From Lentisphaeria bacterium (GTDB lineage: Bacteria; Verrucomicrobiota; Lentisphaeria; Victivallales; Victivallaceae): a stretch of DNA of 40,898 nucleotides. The position numbers were made by a program, and so were the translations under genes. The stretch spans positions 1 to 40,898 of the forward strand of contig JAFSYV010000098.1 of the NCBI GenBank assembly GCA_017443585.1, read 5' to 3'. Numbering within the stretch: position 1 is the first letter of the stretch; every line of letters begins with the position of its first letter. Shown in pieces: positions 17,671-23,907 of this stretch. The notes beneath the pieces were generated by a model, which ran no database searches, was not told where the DNA came from, and saw only the letters and a program-made list of their open reading frames with translations.

Positions 17671-18702
17671 TCAATTCCCTCCGGAGCCGTTCAGGCGCTT
17701 CCGGTACGCGCCGCAGGCTTCGTCGAACTGCTTTTCCAGTTCCGGCGAACCGACCATCTGCAGGACTTCCAGCATGGCGTTTCCCCACGCGGGGAATTCG
17801 CTTTCCCTGGAGCTCTGCCAGACGGTCCGGAAGGCGCGGAAACAGCTGTTGGCCCGGTCGCGCATTTCGGACAGGTCGCCGGGGGAGGCGTATTCCCACT
17901 GGCCGTGCCGGTCCGGACAGAGTTTCCGGAAGTCGTTCTCCCGTTTCCTGCCGTTGGCCCGCTGACGGGCGAAGCTGCCGAGCAGCTCCTCTTCGGTGCG
18001 CCCGAGCTGTTTCCGGACCTGTTCCCGGAGCGCTCCGTCCAGTCTCGAGCTCATCCCCAGCACCAGGGAGCGGTAGCCGAGAAAGAGCACCGTGGCGGAA
18101 AAGACATCGTTGTTTTTCCGCAGCAGCGCCTCGATGGCGGTCCGGCAGGGGTTCTTTTCCACCAGAAGCAGGAACTTGTCTTCCGACAAATCATCGTCGG
18201 CCTCCTCTTTCGAGCCCGACCGTTTGTTTCCGGCAAGGCGCCTGCGGCCCTGGGCCTGGAGCCCTTCGCGCCGGGCGGAATCCAGCTGCCGGCGCAGTTT
18301 TTGCAGCGCGCCGTAGTAGGTAATGACCGAGTTGGTCGCGGGCGCGTTGCAGCGCCGGGCCAGGAAACGGTAGGCCGCCGCCTCGTCGTACCCGTCGATG
18401 CCGCAGCCGGTCCAGTAGATCAGATTGACGGCGACGGCTTCCGGGGTCAGGGTCTTCTCGGTGAAATCGAGGAGGATGCAGTTTTCGGGGGCGAGCAGAT
18501 GCCGGGCGCTGCCCTTGAAGAGGACGCCTTCCCAAAGCTTCTCCGTCCGCTTTTCGAACACGTAGACCGAAGCGTCGCGTTTGCGGTAGACGAGCTGCCC
18601 CGCGTCCTCGTCCTCGAGGGCCGTGAACGACTCTCCGCAACAGCGGAATACAGCGGCAAAAGCGAAGATGCACAGCAAAAGTTTTCTCAAGATGCCCGCC
18701 AT
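17671..18702 (-). CDS. Exported protein of unknown function, first gene of the GTPase/motor operon
   Basis: A 343-residue protein with a signal peptide (MAGILRKLLLCIFAFAAVF, cleavage probably after about residue 23). An in-frame TGA two codons before the ATG fixes 18702 as the earliest start. The mature part begins with a small mixed region ('DASVYVFEKRTEKLWEGVLF') and continues as a helical, Arg/Lys-rich domain, with 'CNAPATNSVITYYGALQKL' near the middle. I recognise no family. Being first behind the promoter, and exported, it may be the periplasmic sensor or partner of the machine. It is followed after 48 bases by the GTPase gene. Confidence 0.65.
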   Translation of the reverse strand: MAGILRKLLLCIFAFAAVFRCCGESFTALEDEDAGQLVYRKRDASVYVFEKRTEKLWEGVLFKGSARHLLAPENCILLDFTEKTLTPEAVAVNLIYWTGCGIDGYDEAAAYRFLARRCNAPATNSVITYYGALQKLRRQLDSARREGLQAQGRRRLAGNKRSGSKEEADDDLSEDKFLLLVEKNPCRTAIEALLRKNNDVFSATVLFLGYRSLVLGMSSRLDGALREQVRKQLGRTEEELLGSFARQRANGRKRENDFRKLCPDRHGQWEYASPGDLSEMRDRANSCFRAFRTVWQSSRESEFPAWGNAMLEVLQMVGSPELEKQFDEACGAYRKRLNGSGGN

Positions 18703-18742
18703 TTCTCAGGTGTCGTTGTCCGAAAATCCTCCTCCCGATTAG

Positions 18743-18771
18743 AATATAGCACGAATCCGGTCGTTTTTCAA
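18743..18771 (-). promoter_or_regulatory. Near-consensus promoter for the eight-gene GTPase/motor operon
   Basis: On the minus strand TTGAAA (18766-18771), a 17-base spacer and TATATT (18743-18748) lie about 40 bases before the ATG at 18702. No other promoter of this quality was noticed inside the eight genes, which are separated by at most 48 bases and often overlap by 4, so this one may serve all of them. A purine-rich GGGAGGAGGA lies between promoter and start. Confidence 0.7.
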
Positions 18772-18803
18772 GCGAAAAGCGCCTTTTTTTCCGCCCCGTC
18801 CCC

Positions 18804-18817
18804 CGGAGGATCCTCCG
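18804..18817. promoter_or_regulatory. Perfect 14-base palindrome upstream of the GTPase/motor operon
   Basis: CGGAGGATCCTCCG is self-complementary over 14 bases and lies 33 bases upstream of the -35 box of the operon promoter. It could bind a dimeric regulator. No regulator can be assigned. Confidence 0.3.
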
Positions 18818-18849
18818 CCGCGGGAGCTTCGGGATTTTTCAGTGAAATT

Positions 18850-18953
18850 TAGTTCGAATAGAAATAAATTGGAATATGCTGGAAGACCTTTTTTTTGAAA
18901 AATTTTGACTTTTTTTATGATCCTGCTCTTGACAATTTAGTTTATTTGAACTA
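18850..18953. promoter_or_regulatory. Inverted pair of 21-22-base elements, probable TetR operators
   Basis: The element at 18850-18871 (starting TAGTTCGAATA, ending TAAATTG) recurs in inverted orientation at 18933-18953 with one mismatch, one further substitution and one gap. The right copy lies between the -35 and -10 of the TetR promoter and contains the small palindrome TAGTT-n6-AACTA (18938-18953). This is where an autoregulating TetR protein would bind. The left copy would allow DNA looping or cooperative binding. Confidence 0.5.
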
Positions 18954-18957
18954 TATT
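18929..18957 (+). promoter_or_regulatory. Consensus sigma70 promoter for the TetR-RND operon
   Basis: TTGACA (18929-18934), a 17-base spacer and TATATT (18952-18957). Transcription should start near 18964, where the AAGGAGG ribosome site of the TetR gene begins. It is one of the strongest promoter matches in the window. Confidence 0.8.
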
Positions 18958-18982
18958 AAAGACAAGGAGGGAGCGAAAAATC

Positions 18983-19630
18983 ATGGCGACTTACAGCAAT
19001 TCGATGAAGACTCAGGGTGCGCTGATCGAAGCCGCGGGGGAACTTTTCGCCGACAAAGGCATCGGCAACGTGACCACCCGCGAGATCGCCGCCAAGGCCG
19101 GAACGGTCCAGAACGCCATCACCTACCACTTCGGCGGCATAGACGGGCTGGTCGACGCCGTCTGGAGCTATGTGCTCATCGAGTGGGAGCCGGGGAGCTT
19201 CGCCCGCTACCTTCAGGAAAACGACAGGCCCGGCGCTTCCCGTGCGGAGCAGGCGGCGCTGATCCGCGGCGCCATCCATCTGCTCTTCGGGATCATGTAC
19301 CGCCCCGACCGCCCCCTGTGGATCAGCAAATTCGTCGTCCGCAGCGCCATGACCGCCGACGGGCGGGAGTACGTGGCCAAGACCGTTTCCGGGAACATCG
19401 TTCCCCTGATGACGGAGCTTTTCACCCGGATCAGCGGCTGCAAGGACCCCGACGAGGCCCGGTGCTGGACGCTGAGGATCCTCGCCGCTCCCATGGTCTT
19501 CACCGCCAATCTGACCGAATATGCCAAATTCCGGCGGGGCAATGCCGTGAACCGCAAACTTTACCGCAAACTCGAAGAGGTCACGATCCGCGAAGCCTTG
19601 TTCGCCGCGGGTCTGGATCCGGAAATATGA
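18983..19630 (+). CDS. TetR/AcrR-family transcriptional regulator
   Basis: A 215-residue protein with an N-terminal helix-turn-helix at about residues 10-56: 'LIEAAGELFADKGIGNVTT', 'EIAAKAGTVQNAITYHFG', 'IDGLVDAVWSYVL'. The C-terminal ligand domain (about 75-210) ends 'NRKLYRKLEEVTIREALFAAG', similar to CerR-like TetR proteins that control efflux pumps. A strong AAGGAGGGAG site precedes the ATG. The RND adaptor gene starts 16 bases after the stop, so this is very likely the local regulator of the pump, relieved by a pump substrate. It is probably autoregulated through the repeat in its promoter. The inducer cannot be deduced. Confidence 0.9.
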   Translation: MATYSNSMKTQGALIEAAGELFADKGIGNVTTREIAAKAGTVQNAITYHFGGIDGLVDAVWSYVLIEWEPGSFARYLQENDRPGASRAEQAALIRGAIHLLFGIMYRPDRPLWISKFVVRSAMTADGREYVAKTVSGNIVPLMTELFTRISGCKDPDEARCWTLRILAAPMVFTANLTEYAKFRRGNAVNRKLYRKLEEVTIREALFAAGLDPEI

Positions 19631-19646
19631 CGAAAGGGACTTCCCC

Positions 19647-20798
19647 ATGCGCATGATCATATCACTGGGCGCGGCCCTCGCGCTCTGCTGTTTCGCCGGA
19701 TGCGGCGACCGGAACAAGGCCGCCGGGGAAAAGCCGCCCGTCATCGTCCGGACCGCCGGGCTTTCATCGCGGACCTTTCAGGACTTCACCGCCACGCAGG
19801 GCGTTGTCGAGCCGGTGGAACACGCCCTCCTTTCCGCCCTGGTGCCGGGCCGCATCGACGGTCTCAAGGCCGAAGAGGGGACGCGCGTGAAAAAGGGGGA
19901 ACTCCTTTTCTGCTCCGACCGGGAAAACCTCGAAAACGCCTGTACGCTTGCGGAGGAGACTCTGAAGCTGGCCCGGTCCCGGCTGCGCCACCGGACCGCC
20001 GACCGGGAACTGGCCAAGGTTTCCTGTGACAAGGCGGAAAAGGACCTGAAACGGAACGAGAAGCTCCACAGATCCGGTTCCGTGGCTGATTCAGTCTTGG
20101 AAAATTACGTTCTCACCGCCCGCAAGGCCCGGGTCGCGGTGGAACAGGCCGAGGCCGCCTTCGCTTCCGCCTCCGCCGAAACGGGCATGGCCGAAAGCGC
20201 CCTCAAAATGGCCCGCAAGAAGCTGGCCGACGCCTTCGTCCGCGCCCCCTATGACGCGGTGGTCACGGGCAAGCTCCGCCGTTCCGGGGAGTTCTGCGGG
20301 GCCGGGACCCCCGTGCTCAAGGTCGAAAACCCGGCGAAGAAACGGATCTGCGCCGTGCTGAGCGCGGTCCATTATCCCGCCGCGGCGGCGGGGAAGGCAA
20401 AAATCGAACTTTCCCTCGGGGGGCGGGTCCGGTGCTGCGTGCCCGTCACCAGCTGTTCCCCCGCCATCGACCCTGCGAGCCGGACCTTCGAAGTCAAGGG
20501 CGACCTGCCCGCCGGGACCGCCATCCCTTCCGGGACCCTCTGCGATGTGCGGGTGATTTTCGGCGAACACCGGGGCGCCGCTCTGCCCGAGGAGTCTCTT
20601 CTCTTCCGGCAGGAGGGCCGGTTCGCCGTCTTCGCCGTCCGTGACGGCCGGGCCGAAGAGATATTCCTGCATCCCGGCGTCACCCGCGAAGGCTTCACCG
20701 AGATCCTCGACCCCGGAAAGATCGCGGGGCGGGAGATCGTCGTTTCGGGGCACTATTTCCTCGATGCCGGGACTCCGGTCACGGTGAAGACGAAGTGA
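19647..20798 (+). CDS. RND efflux periplasmic adaptor (membrane fusion protein), lipoprotein
   Basis: A 383-residue protein. The N-terminus has a hydrophobic signal and 'CCFAGC', a plausible though non-standard lipobox giving an inner-membrane-anchored lipoprotein like AcrA. 'ALVPGRIDGLKAEEGTRVKKGELLF' is the first half of the lipoyl-like domain. A helical hairpin follows (about 90-180, with 'KAEKDLKRNEKLHRSGSVAD'), then 'LADAFVRAPYDAVVTGKL' for the second half, and beta-barrel and membrane-proximal domains to the end. AAAGGGA lies 7 bases before the first ATG. The permease gene begins 10 bases after the stop. The role is to bridge the permease to an outer-membrane channel. Confidence 0.9.
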   Translation: MRMIISLGAALALCCFAGCGDRNKAAGEKPPVIVRTAGLSSRTFQDFTATQGVVEPVEHALLSALVPGRIDGLKAEEGTRVKKGELLFCSDRENLENACTLAEETLKLARSRLRHRTADRELAKVSCDKAEKDLKRNEKLHRSGSVADSVLENYVLTARKARVAVEQAEAAFASASAETGMAESALKMARKKLADAFVRAPYDAVVTGKLRRSGEFCGAGTPVLKVENPAKKRICAVLSAVHYPAAAAGKAKIELSLGGRVRCCVPVTSCSPAIDPASRTFEVKGDLPAGTAIPSGTLCDVRVIFGEHRGAALPEESLLFRQEGRFAVFAVRDGRAEEIFLHPGVTREGFTEILDPGKIAGREIVVSGHYFLDAGTPVTVKTK

Positions 20799-20808
20799 GG
20801 CGGTTTTC

Positions 20809-23800
20809 ATGAACGACCGTTATTCCCCGCTGAATCTCAGCGCCCTCTCCGTCCGGCGCAAGATCGCCGTCAGCTGCTTTCTCATCGCCCTCATCCTGCT
20901 GGGGGCCGCCTCCTACTCCCGGATCGGGATCGACATTCTGCCCCGGTTCGACGTGCCTTATGTCCAGATCACCGCGGTCTACGCGGGCGCTTCGCCGGAA
21001 GAGATCGAAAACGAGATCGCCCGCCCCATCGAAGAGGCGGTGGGCTCCCTCGACGGACTCAAGCACACCACCACCATCTGCATGGAAAACGCCGCCGCCA
21101 TCACTCTGGAGTTCGAACTGGGCACCGACGCGGACCTGAAACTCCACGACGTGCGGGAAAAGATCAACCGGATCGCCGACACGCTTCCCGCCGGAGCCGA
21201 AACGCCCCGGCTCAGCAAGCTCAACGGGAACGCGGTCCCCGTGGCCACGCTGTTTCTCTGCGGCAGCCGTACTCTGGATGAACTTTACGACTACGCGGAC
21301 GACAAACTGGTCGACGCCTTCGCTTCGCTCCCCGGTGTGGGCGAGGTCCGGCTCCACGGGGGCAACGAACTCCAGCTCCATATCCTGCCCCGCCGGGACA
21401 AGCTGGCCGAGGCCGGGCTCACCATCCCCGAACTGGTGGAAAAGGTGAAGCACAATCACGTGAAACTCCCCATCGGCCGGTTGAAGCGGGACAAAAGCGA
21501 AGTCACCCTCACCTATGACGCGGAGTTCAAGAACATCGAGGAACTCAAAAAACTCGAGATCACCAAAGTGCGGGGCAAGCGGATCTTCCTGGGCGATGTG
21601 GCCGAAGTGAAGCTTCAGTCCCGCGAGCGCCGCCAGCTGGCCTTTTACAACGGCCGCCCCGGCATCAGTCTCGACATCGTGAAGAAGGCCGACGCCAATG
21701 CGGTGAAGGTCATCCGTCTGGTCCGGGCCAAATATGAAAGAATGAGATCCGTTCCGGGGCTGCTTCCGGGGGGCATGGAGCTCATCTGGTTCAAGGACAC
21801 GGGGGAGTTCATCCAGGCGGCGGTGGATGACGCCTGGCTCAGCGTGGTCATCGGGATCCTGCTCACGGGACTGGTGCTCTACTTCTTCCTCCATCGGCTC
21901 CGGCCCACGCTCATCATCACCGTGACGTTGCCGGTTTCCTTCGTCATCTCCTTCCTCCTCATCAGGACGTTGGGCTACACCTTCGACATGATGACGCTGG
22001 TGGCCCTCGGCTGCGCCTGCGGCGTACTGGTGGACAATTCGGTGGTGGTGCTCGAAAGCGTATTCAGTTCCATGAAGCCCGGAGTCCCCCCCGCCGAGGC
22101 GGTGGTGGGAGGCACTTCATCGGTTGCCAACGCCGTGCTGGCAAGCTCCCTCACCAACATCGTGGTATTCCTGCCCATCGCCATGATGACTTCGGTGGCG
22201 GGGATGATCGTGGGGCCCTTCGCCGCCGTCATGGTGATCGTGACCTTGATCTCCATTTTCATCACCTTCACCCTCACCTCGATCTTGGGCGTGCTCATGC
22301 TTTCCGGGCAGAAGGAGGCAAAGGATGATCTTTTTTCCCGGCTGTGGGACCGGGGCTACGAAAAGGTGAAGCGGGCTTTCCTCGCTTCCCTGGTCCATGT
22401 GCGGAAACATGCGGTCTTAGTGACGGCGGGCATCGTGCTCGCCAGCGGTCTGCTCCTCGCCTGGAGCATCCCCCAGCTGAACTTTTCCCTCATCCCCAGC
22501 AACGACCGGGGCGAGATGACGCTGAACATCGAATTCCCCGCCGCAAGCTCCCTCGAAACCAACGCCGAACGGGTGCTGGAGATCGTGAAGGAGCTCAAAA
22601 CGCTCCCCTTCGTGGAGTCGGTCGGCGCCACGGTGGGCTACCGCCACGCCACCACGGGGCAGCTGGCCGAAGGGGTCTATCTGGCCGGCATCGTCATCAA
22701 GCTCATTCCCCGGTCGAAGCGTCCCGCCGTGGCGGAGCTGCTGGGCCCCGTCCGGGAGCGGATCCGGAAATACGACGATCTGCGGTTCGATCTGGCCGTC
22801 CCCGTCATTTCCGGTTCGTCCGGAGCTGACCTGACGGCCTACGTTTCGGGGGCCGATCCGGAAACTTTGGACCGCTGCGCCCGGCTGGGGGAGGAGATCC
22901 TGCGCAAGTCCGGCAAGGCCGAGGATCTGGACACCACCGTCCGGCCCGGCAAGCCCCGGATCTTCCTGCTCCCCGACCGCCCGGTGCTCCGGAATCTGGG
23001 CATCGACGCGGATTCCGTCGGTCTCGAGGCGCTGGGCTTTTTCGACGGCATCGAGGCGGGCTCCTACCGCATCGGAGGCCGCTCCTACGACATCCGCGTC
23101 AAGACCAACGACGAAAAGGGCGTCGAAAGTCTGGGGAAACTCATCGTGGGCTCCAAGGAAGGAAAGCCCCTCAATCTGGAAACGGTCACGGACCAGCGGC
23201 CGACCCCCGTCATGCTCTGCATCCGGCGGCAGGACCGGGAACGCTGCGCCTGGATCTACGCCAACCCGGCCAAGGGGGAGTCCCTGGGGGCGCTGATGGA
23301 GATCCTGAGAAAGGAGCTGGTCCCCCGGCTGCCTTCCGGGTGTCACCTGGAGTTTTTCGGACAGGCGGAAATGCTCGACGACGGCGTGGCGGACTTCAGG
23401 GTCGCCTTCATCGTCGCCACGATCCTGACTTATCTGCTCATTGCGGCGGTCATGGAATCGTGGGGAAAACCTTTCCTCATCCTCTTCACCATTCCCCTCG
23501 GGTTCGTGGGGCTTTTCCTCATCCTCGTGCTGACCCGGACGCCCTTTTCCATCGTGGGCATGCTGGGCGCCATCATGATGATCGGGATCGTGGTCAACAA
23601 CGCCATCTTGCTCATGGACGAAGTGACCGTTCAGCGGGCGAAAGGGATGACCCCCGCGGCGGCCATGCTCCGGGCGGCGCGGGTGAAGTTCCGGGCCATC
23701 CTCATGACCTCGCTCACCAGCATCATCGGCATCATGCCCATGGCCTTCGGCACGGGGCTGGGATCGGAGATTCGCTCCTCCTGCGGCATCGGGGTGGTGG

Positions 23801-23898
23801 GCGGCCTCACCTTTTCCACCATCCTGACCTTGTACCTTATCCCGGCCCTATACTTTCTCGCCGCGGCCCGGAGGAAAAAATCCCCGCGGAACGGCTGA
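20809..23898 (+). CDS. RND-family efflux permease (AcrB/MdtB-like)
   Basis: A 1029-residue protein, the expected length for a trimeric RND pump. 'SYSRIGIDILPRFDVPYVQI' after the first span and 'AGASPEEIENEIARPIEEAV' are typical. Twelve spans are expected as 1+5+1+5; clear groups occur near residues 22-40, 340-470, 540-560 and 870-1020. In the fourth-span region 'GVLVDNSVVVLES' keeps Asp409 of the proton relay but has Asn410 where AcrB has a second Asp. In the tenth-span region 'GIVVNNAILLMDE' has Asn930-Asn931 where AcrB has a Lys nearby. These changes occur in several RND subfamilies. No outer-membrane channel gene follows, so it must share one encoded elsewhere. The substrate is unknown. 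Confidence 0.92.
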   Translation: MNDRYSPLNLSALSVRRKIAVSCFLIALILLGAASYSRIGIDILPRFDVPYVQITAVYAGASPEEIENEIARPIEEAVGSLDGLKHTTTICMENAAAITLEFELGTDADLKLHDVREKINRIADTLPAGAETPRLSKLNGNAVPVATLFLCGSRTLDELYDYADDKLVDAFASLPGVGEVRLHGGNELQLHILPRRDKLAEAGLTIPELVEKVKHNHVKLPIGRLKRDKSEVTLTYDAEFKNIEELKKLEITKVRGKRIFLGDVAEVKLQSRERRQLAFYNGRPGISLDIVKKADANAVKVIRLVRAKYERMRSVPGLLPGGMELIWFKDTGEFIQAAVDDAWLSVVIGILLTGLVLYFFLHRLRPTLIITVTLPVSFVISFLLIRTLGYTFDMMTLVALGCACGVLVDNSVVVLESVFSSMKPGVPPAEAVVGGTSSVANAVLASSLTNIVVFLPIAMMTSVAGMIVGPFAAVMVIVTLISIFITFTLTSILGVLMLSGQKEAKDDLFSRLWDRGYEKVKRAFLASLVHVRKHAVLVTAGIVLASGLLLAWSIPQLNFSLIPSNDRGEMTLNIEFPAASSLETNAERVLEIVKELKTLPFVESVGATVGYRHATTGQLAEGVYLAGIVIKLIPRSKRPAVAELLGPVRERIRKYDDLRFDLAVPVISGSSGADLTAYVSGADPETLDRCARLGEEILRKSGKAEDLDTTVRPGKPRIFLLPDRPVLRNLGIDADSVGLEALGFFDGIEAGSYRIGGRSYDIRVKTNDEKGVESLGKLIVGSKEGKPLNLETVTDQRPTPVMLCIRRQDRERCAWIYANPAKGESLGALMEILRKELVPRLPSGCHLEFFGQAEMLDDGVADFRVAFIVATILTYLLIAAVMESWGKPFLILFTIPLGFVGLFLILVLTRTPFSIVGMLGAIMMIGIVVNNAILLMDEVTVQRAKGMTPAAAMLRAARVKFRAILMTSLTSIIGIMPMAFGTGLGSEIRSSCGIGVVGGLTFSTILTLYLIPALYFLAAARRKKSPRNG

Positions 23899-23907
23899 AC
23901 GTTCAGA

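Noticed and set aside
5781..18702. Calling the cluster a Zorya defence system
   Set aside because: A MotA-like channel is present, but the B subunits lack a visible OmpA-type domain and no ZorC, ZorD or ZorE-like helicase or nuclease is encoded.
15859..18852. A 997-codon plus-strand open frame across the GTPase and orphan genes
   Set aside because: It spans two real minus-strand genes and their promoter, has no recognisable motif, and has the composition of an antisense frame.
23895..23906. CTGAACGTTCAG palindrome between the convergent RND and DUF4838 genes
   Set aside because: It is only 12 bases, overlaps the coding ends and lacks a T run. It is too small to call a terminator or operator.
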